44,146 nt of DNA from Nitrospinaceae bacterium (GTDB taxonomy: Bacteria > Nitrospinota > Nitrospinia > Nitrospinales > VA-1): assembly GCA_029261595.1 (NCBI GenBank), contig JAJDAZ010000046.1, positions 1 to 44,146 of the forward strand, given 5' to 3'. Shown piece by piece: positions 28,791-38,244 of this stretch. Each line of letters begins with the position of its first letter. Position 1 is the first letter of the stretch. Below the pieces are notes generated by a model. It did not search any database and had not been told where the DNA came from. It saw only the letters and a program-made list of their open reading frames with translations. The position numbers and the translations under genes are program-made.

Positions 28791-29429
28791 TTAAAGACTT
28801 TCTGACTTGGATTTTTTATCAGTGGATTCAATTTCTTCAATTTTAGCCGATAATCTTTCCACCAAAGCGTCGAAAGATTCTTTGCGAATAATTTTTGTGA
28901 ACTGGGAGTAATAATTGTGGATCATGCTGACGCCTTCAATCACAAAATCGTACACCTTCCACTCACCTTTATCACGAATCAACTTATAATCGACTTCAAT
29001 GGTGCTATCATTGCGAACAATCTCAGTTTTCACCAGCGCATACTGACCTTTGACAATTTCATTTTTGTAATTGATCACTTCATCGCTGTAGGACTCAATT
29101 TTGCTGGCATAGGAATTTTCCAGAAGCCTCTTGAACAATTTCTGAAAGTCCTCCCGCTCCTTCGGTGTTCTATTATTCCAGTCTCTCTTCAAAGAGCGCA
29201 TCACCATCTGCTTGTAGTTAAACCTTTTGCCAATAGCATCGCGGAGCTTTTGCCGACGCGTCGTTTCCTGGGACTTAAGGCTGTCGTCCGTTACGATTTC
29301 AATGACTTCATCAATGGTGGCTTTCACGCTGTTGGTGATATCACCCGCAAACACATTCGGGGACAAAAACAAACACATTACGACAAAGCTTATGACTGCG
29401 AACCCAACCTTTGCATGATTTTTCACCAT
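28791..29429 (-). CDS. mlaC: MlaC-type periplasmic phospholipid-binding protein
   Basis: The 212-residue protein has a signal peptide (MVKNHAKVGFAVISF...VFA) followed by the MlaC/Ttg2D pattern: a helical start with VKATIDEVIEIV, RFNYKQMVMRSLKRDWNNRTPKEREDF-like helices in the middle, and the strand pair VDYKLIRDKGEWKVYDFVIEGVSM. MlaC carries lipids between the outer membrane and the MlaFEDB transporter. ATG 29429 is preferred over TTG 29447 because AAGGG lies seven bases upstream. No other mla gene is beside it. Confidence 0.88.
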   Translation of the reverse strand: MVKNHAKVGFAVISFVVMCLFLSPNVFAGDITNSVKATIDEVIEIVTDDSLKSQETTRRQKLRDAIGKRFNYKQMVMRSLKRDWNNRTPKEREDFQKLFKRLLENSYASKIESYSDEVINYKNEIVKGQYALVKTEIVRNDSTIEVDYKLIRDKGEWKVYDFVIEGVSMIHNYYSQFTKIIRKESFDALVERLSAKIEEIESTDKKSKSESL

Positions 29430-30189
29430 GGAAATTCCCTTTTTCAAAAAATTTTTTAAATCCCGCGACGCACTTTAACAAATATATTCTCGTGAATCAA
29501 TCCTTCTAAATCAACAACCAACTTTGTGGCACTTATCACAGCTTTAAATTTATAATACCTAATAATATCATGGGACGGTTAAAAAAAAATCGAACATTTT
29601 TTCATATTCAACCTTCCTTTTTCATCTCTTAATCTGCCCGTCCGCGAGTCGATTCACCGGCCAGGCAAAAATTTTTGACCCGAGCACTGCGACTCATTAA
29701 ATATTCCATGTTCCCTGGCCGAACAATAACTTCACAACAATACCCATCACTACCCAACGCCTCAATCAAGTCCCAGTTGTTTTCCAAGTCCTGCCTGCAA
29801 AATATTTTTGCCTCTCACCCTGGCCCGGCTCAATCACCGGTAGAATAATGTCGTCGCAGGACAACAATCCTTGTGGGTTTTTAATTCCTGAAAGAATCCT
29901 CCTGAAAGGGGGTTTTGGGGTCGGAGAGGGAAATGGGAGAATCACCGCCTCCCCGGAACCTGAATTCACCTTCAAATTTAGCTCTTGAAACCGTCTAAGT
30001 GCCTCCATTGATGGGGTTTTACCCCGTCCCCCCTGAGACCTGTAAATCTATTCCTGGAGCATTAAAGAGTTTTAAATCAATCTCATAGCACAGCAAAAAT
30101 TATCCGTTTTCCATCGAAAAATCCTGAGAAATTATGGAAAAGTGTAATATACTATATATACTTCAATTAGTTACTAGTCCCCATAACCT
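29430..30189. other. Gene-free stretch of about 760 bp
   Basis: No credible frame is present. The minus strand has TTGATT and GAGAAT 17 bp apart near 29490-29520, a weak candidate promoter for mlaC. A small GGGG/CCCC stem lies near 30014-30026. G-rich text around 29905 (GGGGGTTTTGG) recurs near 8170, suggesting a degenerate dispersed repeat. Confidence 0.4.
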
Positions 30190-31125
30190 ATGAAAAATTT
30201 GTTCAAACAAGCTTTGTCGGCTGTGATCTGTTGCCTGATTCTGGCGAATTGCAGTTCTCCAAAAGTGAATGTCAGTAAATTTATGGCCAACGAAACCGCC
30301 GCTCCCAAAACCGTGGCGATTCTGCCGTTCACTATGGAAAAAAATATCAAGGAACAAGAGCTCCCCCACATCATTTTCCGGGAAGTATTTTTTAATAATT
30401 TCAGCTACCTGGGGTACAACGACATGCCCCTGGACGAAGTGGACCAAAAACTTCACCATGCGGGCGTCCAGATAGAAAACTCCTCGACCTTGCGTTACCG
30501 GGAACTGAGAGACATCCTGGGGGTCGACGCCGTGATTCGCGGCCACATTTTAGAGGCCAATAATTTTACCGGCGGCCTGCACGCGGAAACCATGATGCAT
30601 GCAAAAGTGGATATGATGGACCTTCAAACAGGAAATTCCCTCTGGGAGGTAGACCACACTGAGATGGCTTACTCGGGAATTGCCAGCCCCACCATTGTGG
30701 ACATCATTCAAGAACAGGTGGAAAACGCCAAAGTCAAACAGGCTTATCACAAGAATGCGGAAATTTTTTCCCAGAGAATCCTTTCCCAAATCCCCGACCC
30801 TGCCGGGAAGCGGCTGGGAGAGGTCCGACTGCCCACCATCTCCAGCATAGAAACCAATATCCAAGTCAATCAAAAACTGCAACCTAAAGATAATATTTAC
30901 GTGAGCATGCGCGGGCAGCCGGGATTGACCGCCACCTTCGATATTGGAAGCTGGAAAACAAGCATTCCCATGAAAGAAATTTCTCCGGGCCTTTACACCG
31001 GGTCTTATGTGGTCCGGGAAGGGGATAAAGTTTTGAGCGCATTTATTATCGGCACTTTAAAAAATAACAAAGGACTCGCCAGCAAAAAATATTACAAAAC
31101 CGCGCTGGCAACCATTGAAAGGTAA
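30190..31125 (+). CDS. GNA1162/DUF799-like lipoprotein
   Basis: The 311-residue lipoprotein (lipobox LANC, Cys21) has KTVAILPFTME, a TolB-N-like first strand, LRDILGVDAVIRGHIL, and a paired strand region with MMDLQTGNSLWEVDHTE. This is the layout of DUF799 (GNA1162) outer-membrane lipoproteins. A beta-sandwich tail of about 90 residues (NIYVSMRGQPGLTATFDIG...) is extra to the family. The role of DUF799 is not established; relatives sit beside CsgG-like secretion or envelope genes. It ends 5 bp before a paralogue, forming a pair. No Shine-Dalgarno is obvious. Confidence 0.7.
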   Translation: MKNLFKQALSAVICCLILANCSSPKVNVSKFMANETAAPKTVAILPFTMEKNIKEQELPHIIFREVFFNNFSYLGYNDMPLDEVDQKLHHAGVQIENSSTLRYRELRDILGVDAVIRGHILEANNFTGGLHAETMMHAKVDMMDLQTGNSLWEVDHTEMAYSGIASPTIVDIIQEQVENAKVKQAYHKNAEIFSQRILSQIPDPAGKRLGEVRLPTISSIETNIQVNQKLQPKDNIYVSMRGQPGLTATFDIGSWKTSIPMKEISPGLYTGSYVVREGDKVLSAFIIGTLKNNKGLASKKYYKTALATIER

Positions 31126-31130
31126 AATAC

Positions 31131-32372
31131 ATGACCGCCTTCCGTTTGCAAAAATCTACTGACTCCATGCAAAACAAAACCGGCCGCTGGCCCGTTTCCG
31201 GCTGGATGACCCGTGGGGTCCCGTTTTTTCTCGCAACCTGCCTGCTGGGCCTGTCTGCCTGCACAACCGACCTGCAAACCAAGGTGTCTGGAAACCTCAA
31301 TCAACTGTCCCAAAAACAAACCATCGCCATCTTACCTGTAGAATTTGGGGACAAATCTCAACGCGATGCGGCAAACATGTTCAGGCGAAGTCTTTACGCC
31401 AATCTCAAGGAATCGGAATTCAACCTGCTCGAGCCCTATATGGTGGATGGATTGCTCAAAAAAAGCGGTTTGAACCATCCTGAGAACTACCTGCAGTTGA
31501 ATCCCATGCGTTTAGGGGAAGTTCTGGGCGTCGATGCAGTCCTCATCAGCCGGGTCAATAAAGTTCAACGGGCTTACCTGATCCTGCATTCCTCCATTGA
31601 ACTCAGTGTGTCATTACAAATGGTGGATACCCGAACCGGGGAAATTCTCTGGCGGGCGGAGCAAACCGAATCGGACTTTCAGGGGCTGGGGAAAATTCCC
31701 ACTGGAATCACCGCCGCCGTCCTCGCTCCCATTTATTTTGTGACCAATAAACTGAATCTGAACCGAATCACCTCAAAGATGGCCAATAAACTGGTTGCCG
31801 TCTTAAAGCATCCGTTTGGCGCCAAAGAGGAAGACACTTTCAAGGAACCTGTGATCACCGCCGCCGCAAGCCGCGATATCAATCGGTTGAAGCATGTCGA
31901 ACAAGTCAAAGCCAAATGGGCCAGTAAAGATATCGGAAAATCCAGCAATCCCAGGGTTCGCCTGGCCTCCATGAACCTGTTTCCCATTCCGCCGGTGACC
32001 ATTTCCGCAGGCTATCGAGGCCCAAAGAAACAACAATCAAAAAACACGGCGCCTGAAACCAAAAAAACCGTCCAGGCCAACATTAAAATCCAACCTTCGC
32101 AACCCCTGACTCTGGCGACCCAAACGCCTATCTTTTACACGATTCAGGTGGGTGCCTACAAAACCAGGGTCTTTGCCGAAAAAATGATCCACTCTCTTGC
32201 CGACAAAGGATACAACGCCTTTCTGGCCCTGATGCCAACCAAGGATAAAATTCCTTTGTACCGGGTTAGGGTCGATAAATTCGTGGACAAAGACGAAGCC
32301 CGTCAACTCGCCAGAACCCTGGAAGACAGGGAACACCTCGAAAATTTCATCACCACGCAAAATCCGGGATAG
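31131..32372 (+). CDS. GNA1162/DUF799-like lipoprotein with C-terminal SPOR domain
   Basis: In this 413-residue protein a lipobox (LSAC, Cys44) precedes a DUF799-type domain: QTIAILPVEF, RLGEVLGVDAVLISRV and MVDTRTGEILWRAE, matching the upstream gene. A basic linker (about residues 230-330) leads to a SPOR domain at about 335-405 (FYTIQVGAYKTRVFAEKM, then YRVRVDKFVDKDEAR). SPOR domains bind peptidoglycan stripped of stem peptides, often at division sites, so the protein may tether the outer membrane to septal wall. ATG 31131 is kept because AAAGG precedes it; ATG 31206 would give a shorter signal peptide. The stop abuts that of the convergent gene. Confidence 0.78.
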   Translation: MTAFRLQKSTDSMQNKTGRWPVSGWMTRGVPFFLATCLLGLSACTTDLQTKVSGNLNQLSQKQTIAILPVEFGDKSQRDAANMFRRSLYANLKESEFNLLEPYMVDGLLKKSGLNHPENYLQLNPMRLGEVLGVDAVLISRVNKVQRAYLILHSSIELSVSLQMVDTRTGEILWRAEQTESDFQGLGKIPTGITAAVLAPIYFVTNKLNLNRITSKMANKLVAVLKHPFGAKEEDTFKEPVITAAASRDINRLKHVEQVKAKWASKDIGKSSNPRVRLASMNLFPIPPVTISAGYRGPKKQQSKNTAPETKKTVQANIKIQPSQPLTLATQTPIFYTIQVGAYKTRVFAEKMIHSLADKGYNAFLALMPTKDKIPLYRVRVDKFVDKDEARQLARTLEDREHLENFITTQNPG

Positions 32373-33509
32373 TCATGAAGCGGCCCCGAACCGGTCCAAA
32401 AGATCAAAGAATCGGTCGATCTCGTTTTCACTGTTGTAAAAATGCGGGGAGAGACGGACCATTCCATCTCTGACGGTGAGTGACACTTGGTGGGTAGCCA
32501 TGAATCCTAAGAATTTTTCAAGATCCATATCGCCTGTAAAAGAAATGATCCCGGACCGCTCCTCAGTCACCACGGAATTCAATATCTCAAAATTTCTGTT
32601 CGCAAGTTCAGCCAGAATTTTTTCTCCAAGAGCCATGATCCGCTGTTCGATTTGTTCCACTCCGACTTCATGAAACAGCGATAGCGCGGCGCCAAAGGCC
32701 TGGATGCTCATGGTATTGAAGGTCCCTTCCTCGAACCGCGCGGCATCCGGTCGCAAGGTAAAATCATAGTTCATGAAATCGAAAGGATTGACCATGCTGT
32801 TCCAGCCGACCACAGCGGGACGGACTTTGTCCATCGCGTCCGACGAAATATAAAACCCGCCCAGGCCCTCAACGCTCATCAGCCATTTGTGCCCATCGGC
32901 GGAAAGAAAATCAATGTGGTCGCGCTTCACGTCCATCGGTATAACGCCCAGGCTCTGAATGGCGTCCACGCAAAACAGGATGCCTTTCTCCTTGCAAAAT
33001 GCGCCAATCCGGTTGAGGTCTGTTCTAAAACCACTGTTACATTCGACGGAGCTGATCGAGATCAGGCGCGTCTTATCGTCCACACAGGCCACCAGATCGT
33101 CAAACAACACCCGCCCATCGACCGCATGTACGAAGCGGCTCTCCACCCCCAGACGTTTCAAATTCCACCAGGGATACACATTGGCTGGAAACTCGATGTC
33201 GGGGATCACCACGTTGTCCCCCGGCTTCCAATCGATTCCGTTGGCCACGATGGATATGCCCTCGGACGTGTTTTTAACGAACGCCACCTCATGAGGACTG
33301 GCGTTAATCAGCTTCGCAAAACTTGCCCGAACGGACTCCACCCTCGCCATCCAGTCGGCGTAATTGGCGGTTCCGAAACAACTGGTGTCGTTGACAAACG
33401 CAGTCACCGCCTCCCGCACCCTGTTGGGAAGGGGCGATACCTTGGCATGGTCAAAAAAAATCCGGTTTTTTACGACCGGAAATTCCTGCCTGATTTGTTC
33501 TGGGTCCAT
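32373..33509 (-). CDS. Class V aminotransferase / cysteine desulfurase-like PLP enzyme
   Basis: The 378-residue fold-type I PLP enzyme has the cofactor Asp (CVDAIQSLG, Asp182) and Schiff-base Lys in SADGHKWL (Lys208). NTSEGISIVANGI is the substrate/phosphate loop. The C-terminus lacks a Cys-rich mobile loop of IscS type, so isopenicillin-epimerase-like or SufS-like relatives are both possible and the reaction cannot be named. Its start is uncertain: GTG 33533 would overlap the dinB stop (GTGA), while ATG 33509 matches the usual N-terminus but lacks a ribosome site. Either way translation is probably coupled to dinB. Confidence 0.75.
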   Translation of the reverse strand: MDPEQIRQEFPVVKNRIFFDHAKVSPLPNRVREAVTAFVNDTSCFGTANYADWMARVESVRASFAKLINASPHEVAFVKNTSEGISIVANGIDWKPGDNVVIPDIEFPANVYPWWNLKRLGVESRFVHAVDGRVLFDDLVACVDDKTRLISISSVECNSGFRTDLNRIGAFCKEKGILFCVDAIQSLGVIPMDVKRDHIDFLSADGHKWLMSVEGLGGFYISSDAMDKVRPAVVGWNSMVNPFDFMNYDFTLRPDAARFEEGTFNTMSIQAFGAALSLFHEVGVEQIEQRIMALGEKILAELANRNFEILNSVVTEERSGIISFTGDMDLEKFLGFMATHQVSLTVRDGMVRLSPHFYNSENEIDRFFDLLDRFGAAS

Positions 33510-33529
33510 GAGTTGGGTAGAAATTTTTC

Positions 33530-34720
33530 TCACTCCTTGTGCACGCTGGTCCCACGTAAAATAGAGCGAAAGCCGTATTTATTTCTTATCCGGTCGATGC
33601 CCTGATAAAGACGGTCCCACTGGTCATGACCCTTTGGCTCGAACAAGTCGCTTTGCTGACAGGAATTGCGGGTCAGAGAGGTTAGCGAGATACCGATCAA
33701 CCGCACGCGCGTGCGGCTAACGAGCAGTTTCCGGAGCAATCCAAACGCCGTTTGCAAGATGACATAGTCTTCTGAAGTCGGCTCCTTTAAGGTGAAAGAG
33801 CGGGTCACCGTTTTAAAGTCCGAGGTGCGCAGTTTCAACGTCACCGTCCGGGCATAAAGTTCGGAGCCTCTCAGTTGCGCCGCCGCCTTTTCCACCAGAT
33901 AACTGAGCCGGGATTCCAGAAGTTGTGCGTCCAGGGAATCGGTCTGCAAAGTGGTTTCACGGCTGATCGACCGGCTGTCTTCCTCTTGCCCCAAAACCTT
34001 ACTTTGGCAGACGCCGCGGGATTTGAAATAAAGCCCGGTTCCCCATTTTCCGTGCACTTCCTCCAGCAGTTCTTTGGGAAGAGCCGCCAGATGACCGACG
34101 GTTTTGATCCCCATGCGTTTGAACCGCTCGTAGCTTTTAGGGCCCACGCCCGGAATGCGGCTCAGCGGAAGCGGCTTGAGAAACTTTTCTTCTTTGCCGG
34201 GGGCGATCAAGAGAATGCCGTTGGGTTTGACATAAGCCGACGCGACCTTGGCCAGCAGTTTATTGGATGCGATGCCGATCGAAGCGTGGATCCCCACTTT
34301 CTCTTTGATCTCGTTTCTGATTTTCTCCGCCGTCTCCAAAACGGGGCCGTGCAGTTTCTGGCATCCCGTCAGATCGACGTAGGCTTCGTCCATGGACATC
34401 GGCTCGACCAGCGGCGAGTACTGCTCCAGAATAGCGAACACCCGCCTGGAAAACTCGCCGTAAACCCCATGCGAGCCGCGCAGAAAAATCGCGTGCGGGC
34501 AAAGCCTTTTGGCTTTGGCAAGCGGCATCGCCGAATGGATGCCGAACTTGCGCGCCGCATAGGACGCCGCCGCCACCACACCTCTTCCTTCCGGGTCGCC
34601 GCCCACAATCACTGGTTTTCCCGCAAGCGACGGGTCCAGCACCTCTTCCACGGACACAAAAAACGCGTCCATGTCTACGTGCAATATTTCTCTCAATTCA
34701 ATCACCTTTTTTGAAACCAT
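33530..34720 (-). CDS. dinB: DNA polymerase IV (Y-family, translesion)
   Basis: The 396-residue, full-length DinB shows HVDMDAFFVSVEE (metal Asp16, steric-gate Phe21), RGVVAAASYAARKFGIHSAMP (fingers), SMDEAYVDLT (catalytic Asp111-Glu112), IGIASNKLLAKVAS, the helix-hairpin-helix IPGVGPKSYERFKRMGI, and a little-finger domain from about residue 240. It copies damaged DNA with low fidelity. No LexA-like box is evident in the 140 bp upstream. The aminotransferase gene follows directly. A beta-clamp peptide may lie in QSDLFEP near the C-terminus. Confidence 0.93.
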   Translation of the reverse strand: MVSKKVIELREILHVDMDAFFVSVEEVLDPSLAGKPVIVGGDPEGRGVVAAASYAARKFGIHSAMPLAKAKRLCPHAIFLRGSHGVYGEFSRRVFAILEQYSPLVEPMSMDEAYVDLTGCQKLHGPVLETAEKIRNEIKEKVGIHASIGIASNKLLAKVASAYVKPNGILLIAPGKEEKFLKPLPLSRIPGVGPKSYERFKRMGIKTVGHLAALPKELLEEVHGKWGTGLYFKSRGVCQSKVLGQEEDSRSISRETTLQTDSLDAQLLESRLSYLVEKAAAQLRGSELYARTVTLKLRTSDFKTVTRSFTLKEPTSEDYVILQTAFGLLRKLLVSRTRVRLIGISLTSLTRNSCQQSDLFEPKGHDQWDRLYQGIDRIRNKYGFRSILRGTSVHKE

Positions 34721-34862
34721 CTTTATTCCATCGAGACCTTTACATAACCTGGAAAAGATTTAAACCCCTTCTCCCCTCCGGGGAGTACCCGTGCCGGGCA
34801 TGATAGCTAATGTCCAATACCACAAAGGCTGGGATGAGGGGATATTATCCTTACTCAATACT

Positions 34863-35747
34863 CTATTCCGCCGGGGCGAGGTTGCCAAGCGGCGTCTCGC
34901 TCTTTTTCGAAAATTCAAAGCTCTCCCGGTATTGCTGGTCGACGACAGAGATTTTTCCACCGGTCGAAGGGTCGGATATTTCCTCGTACAGTTTACTGAA
35001 CGTATCGGCTCTTTGAATCTCTGAATGCAAAATCAGATCATCGTTTTTGACCGGGTCCCGTCTCAGCATGGCCAACGTCGTTGGGTGCAGATGAAACGTC
35101 GCCGCAATCGTTTCCAGAGCCTTTAAAGGTTCGACTCCGTCTGCCATCAGGTTTTTTATATCCTCCTCGATGTCCCGGTTGCGCCTGAGGTGAACGGCGT
35201 GGGGAAAATCCGGTTGCGACAAAATCATGAAGTCTAAATGCGGCCAGTAATTGTTGATGAAATCGTCGAAACTCACGACAACGTTATTGCTCAAATGAAT
35301 GTCGCGGGCCTGGTTGGCGTCTTTCTTCAACAGGCCGTTATAAATTTCCACGATGTTGTGCACCGCGTCGTACAGAACCGCCAGATGATAGGAATTGATC
35401 GCCTCCTCGGTGCGGAAGGAATCCATCGCCTTGACCATGGTGACCAGGGCGAAATGCATGTCTTCCATTTTAAGAAACGCCGACGACCACGGAAAACGGG
35501 TTTTATACCACTGCGGAATATCGGCGGGATACTCCTTACGCGACGAGTCCGTCGGCGGTTGATGGTCATTGTCCTGATACAGCAGAATGTCGTCCAGTTC
35601 CTTGTAGGCGAGATCGAGCCCGGCCCGCACGATGGTGTAGGGAAACAGTTTGCGCTGGTATTCCATGTAGACCCCAAGCTCCGGGTCCTGGCCTTCCAGG
35701 GAATGTTTGTGATCCCTCTCGGTGATGTCTTTGGCAAAAATCAACAT
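34863..35747 (-). CDS. Unknown cytoplasmic protein
   Basis: The 294-residue soluble protein has no signal or membrane segment, rich in charged and aromatic residues and mostly helical by eye. Notable stretches are RAGLDLAYKELDDILLYQDN, WYKTRFPWSSAFLKMEDMHFALV, and the C-terminal part LETIAATFHLHPTTLAMLRRDP. I recognise no family and no catalytic motif. Its ATG lies 8 bp after the stop of the next unknown gene on the same strand, so they form an operon. A weak TAAG is the only ribosome-site candidate. Confidence 0.6.
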   Translation of the reverse strand: MLIFAKDITERDHKHSLEGQDPELGVYMEYQRKLFPYTIVRAGLDLAYKELDDILLYQDNDHQPPTDSSRKEYPADIPQWYKTRFPWSSAFLKMEDMHFALVTMVKAMDSFRTEEAINSYHLAVLYDAVHNIVEIYNGLLKKDANQARDIHLSNNVVVSFDDFINNYWPHLDFMILSQPDFPHAVHLRRNRDIEEDIKNLMADGVEPLKALETIAATFHLHPTTLAMLRRDPVKNDDLILHSEIQRADTFSKLYEEISDPSTGGKISVVDQQYRESFEFSKKSETPLGNLAPAE

Positions 35748-35755
35748 GGTCTTAA

Positions 35756-36202
35756 TTATTTGGTTTCAGGGGGAATGGGATTGAACTGTTGCGAGACCAG
35801 CTTGATCAGGTTCGCCTTTTCCTCGGGAGACATATTATCGACTTTTTTCTGAATCTCCGCTTGCTGCTCCGGGGTCATATTCGCCATATGTTCTCTGGCG
35901 GCTTTCATCAGGTCGCTCTCGGGCGCTCCCTGCACACCGGAAAGATCCATTGGATTTTCCTCCGCCGGTTTTTCGGTTTGACGGTTAAGGCTTGCAGGCG
36001 ACCGGAACTCAATGGAGTCCCCCTCGATTTTCCCGAAAATTTCTTCCGCCTCCAGATTTTTCAAAACAGCAGTCAGAGAAGTGTCATGCGACTTGCAACT
36101 CTGGTAAACCGGTTTGAACGGGAGCCGGACGATCTTTTCGGGAAAACCATTTTTGGTGATGGAGTGTTTGATGCTGGCTTCTACGGCATTGGTTTCTGAC
36201 AT
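35756..36202 (-). CDS. Unknown two-part cytoplasmic protein
   Basis: The 148-residue protein has an N-terminal half (residues 1-70) that is a compact alpha-beta domain ending FGKIEGDSIEFRSP. A polar linker leads to a C-terminal helix pair with MTPEQQAEIQKKVDNMSPEEKANLI, a Met-Thr/Ser-Pro-Glu repeat like those in STI1-type or Pro-Glu-capped helices. No family is recognised. It starts at ATG 36202 with a weak site and is followed closely by the second unknown gene. Confidence 0.6.
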   Translation of the reverse strand: MSETNAVEASIKHSITKNGFPEKIVRLPFKPVYQSCKSHDTSLTAVLKNLEAEEIFGKIEGDSIEFRSPASLNRQTEKPAEENPMDLSGVQGAPESDLMKAAREHMANMTPEQQAEIQKKVDNMSPEEKANLIKLVSQQFNPIPPETK

Positions 36203-36278
36203 GGCTTAATTAAAAATTAAAAAATTGAGCAAAAAAACGTTGGTCAAATAGTGAGAATAGATGTTTGGCCTATTGTAG

Positions 36279-36284
36279 TATAAT
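36279..36284 (+). promoter_or_regulatory. TATAAT element upstream of nadE
   Basis: A perfect TATAAT lies about 100 bp before the nadE start, in the divergent gap. No matching -35 box is present at 16-18 bp, so the call is weak. Confidence 0.3.
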
Positions 36285-36384
36285 CTGTTCAATCGCCCCA
36301 AATAAAACCGGAAAATGGGGCTCTTTATTTGATTATTAAGGGCTTTGGTGAGTCGAAGCTCTCGTTCTCAAGGCTCGGAACTCG

Positions 36385-38148
36385 TTGAAAATAACAAAAC
36401 CCATTAAGCGCAAAAAACCGTCCCCCGCCGCTCAACCGGTCAGTCTCAGGGTCGCCACCGCACAAATCAACACCGTGGTCGGCGATTTCAAGGCCAACGC
36501 CGACAAGGTAAAAAAATGGATCACTCATGCCCGGAAGCTCGATGCGGATGTCGTGCTGTTTCCCGAGCTGACGCTTTCGGGTTACCCGCCGGAAGACCTT
36601 CTACACAAGCAGGGCTTTATTAAAGAAAATGAGGCGACTCTAAAGCGCATCGTCCCCCACACCAAAGGCATCACCGCCATTATTGGAACCCTCGAGCCAT
36701 CGGGTAGGGAGCTTTATAATTCCGCCGCTTTGATTTCAAACGGCAAACTGATGGGCTATTGCCGAAAGGCGATTCTTCCCAATTACGGCGTGTTCGATGA
36801 AAAACGCTATTTCCACGAAGGACAAACTCCTGTGCGTTTCACGCAAAACGGGGTGACGCTTGGAATCACGGTGTGCGAGGACATCTGGTTTGCCGACGGT
36901 CCGGGAAAGACACTCTGCCTTGAGGGCCAGGTGGATGTTCTTTTGAACATGTCCTCCTCACCCTTCTGTAAGGAAAAAGGCCGGACCCGCGAAGAGATGA
37001 TCCGCGCCCGCGCCCGCCAGTACCAATCATACGTGGTTTATGGCAATCTGGTGGGAGGACAGGACGAACTGGTGTTCGACGGGCAAAGCCTCATCATCGA
37101 CCCGAAAGGGAAATTGATAGCGCACGGCAACTCGTTTGTGGAAGAGATGATGATCGCAGACCTTGAAGTCCAACCCAAATCTAGCAAGACAAAAAAAGCC
37201 AAACTAGAAAAAATGAAAACCTATCGCGCTCCCTCTCCAGCAAAGACTGCATTAAAGAAAAAACCGTTACTGGAACGAACGTTTAAAAGGCGCGAAGAAA
37301 TTGAAGAGCTGTACGAAGCTCTGGTCCTGGGAACCAGAGACTACATCCGGAAAAACGGATTTAAAAAAGTCGTCATCGGTTTGAGCGGCGGGGTCGATTC
37401 GGCCATGACCGCGGCCATTGCCAAAGACGCGCTTGGCCCGGAAAATGTAACGGGAGTGCTGATGTCATCTCCCTACACGTCCAAAGAGAGCGAGATTGAT
37501 TCGCTGGCACTGGCTGAAAATTTGAATATCCAGACCTTCACGCTTCCCATCGAAGACGCCATGCGGGCTTATGATACGGTTTTGTTCGAGGTCTTTAAAG
37601 ATACGGCGACGGACATCACCGAAGAAAATATCCAGGCGAGAATCCGCGGCAACCTGTTGATGGCGCTGTCCAACAAGTTCGGCTGGGTCGTCCTGACCAC
37701 CGGCAACAAAAGCGAAATCAGCGTGGGTTACTGCACTTTGTACGGCGACATGGCCGGAGGCTTCGCGGTGCTGAAGGACGTTCCCAAAACCTGGGTCTAT
37801 GAACTGGCGAGGTGGGTCAACCAACGCGATCAAAAAATAGTGATTCCGGAAAACATTCTCGTCCGCGAGCCAACGGCGGAACTGCGCCCCGATCAGAAAG
37901 ACACCGACTCGTTACCGCCCTACCCCATGCTGGACAAGGTATTGGCGGCTTATATTGAAGACGATCAGTCATTGGAAAGTCTGCTGAAAATGAAACTCGG
38001 AATGCCGGCCAAAGAGATCCGGCGCATCGTACGGATGGTGGACGCCAATGAGTACAAACGCCGGCAGGGGCCTCCGGGAGTAAAAATCACTCCCAAGGCT
38101 TTTGGCAAGGACCGCAGGCTACCCATCACCAATCGTTTTAAGGGATGA
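36385..38148 (+). CDS. nadE: Glutamine-dependent NAD synthetase
   Basis: The 587-residue two-domain enzyme has an N-terminal nitrilase-fold glutaminase with the Glu61 (FPELTLSGYPPED), Lys128 (CRKAILPNY) and Cys164 (ITVCEDIW) triad. A Lys-rich linker near 265-300 leads to a C-terminal synthetase with the P-loop SGGVDS at 334-339, then LTTGNKSEISVGYCT and the YGDMAGG loop. It amidates nicotinic acid adenine dinucleotide to NAD using glutamine-derived ammonia that tunnels between the sites. The frame opens at TTG 36385 with a basic 20-residue extension before the usual start; no ATG lies nearer, so the true start may be this TTG. Confidence 0.92.
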   Translation: MKITKPIKRKKPSPAAQPVSLRVATAQINTVVGDFKANADKVKKWITHARKLDADVVLFPELTLSGYPPEDLLHKQGFIKENEATLKRIVPHTKGITAIIGTLEPSGRELYNSAALISNGKLMGYCRKAILPNYGVFDEKRYFHEGQTPVRFTQNGVTLGITVCEDIWFADGPGKTLCLEGQVDVLLNMSSSPFCKEKGRTREEMIRARARQYQSYVVYGNLVGGQDELVFDGQSLIIDPKGKLIAHGNSFVEEMMIADLEVQPKSSKTKKAKLEKMKTYRAPSPAKTALKKKPLLERTFKRREEIEELYEALVLGTRDYIRKNGFKKVVIGLSGGVDSAMTAAIAKDALGPENVTGVLMSSPYTSKESEIDSLALAENLNIQTFTLPIEDAMRAYDTVLFEVFKDTATDITEENIQARIRGNLLMALSNKFGWVVLTTGNKSEISVGYCTLYGDMAGGFAVLKDVPKTWVYELARWVNQRDQKIVIPENILVREPTAELRPDQKDTDSLPPYPMLDKVLAAYIEDDQSLESLLKMKLGMPAKEIRRIVRMVDANEYKRRQGPPGVKITPKAFGKDRRLPITNRFKG

Positions 38149-38244
38149 GACACGAAGAAAAATTCTGTTTTATGATAGTATCAAATATCAATTTCACATA
38201 ATTATTGAATACAAGATCAATTTATCTATAGCAGGAGAATGGTT

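Noticed and set aside
29766..30008. 80-codon minus-strand frame
   Set aside because: It lies in repeat-like G-rich DNA with no start signal or domain.
33875..34714. 279-codon open frame antisense to dinB
   Set aside because: It mirrors the dinB frame, is Arg/His/Phe-rich and has no family features.
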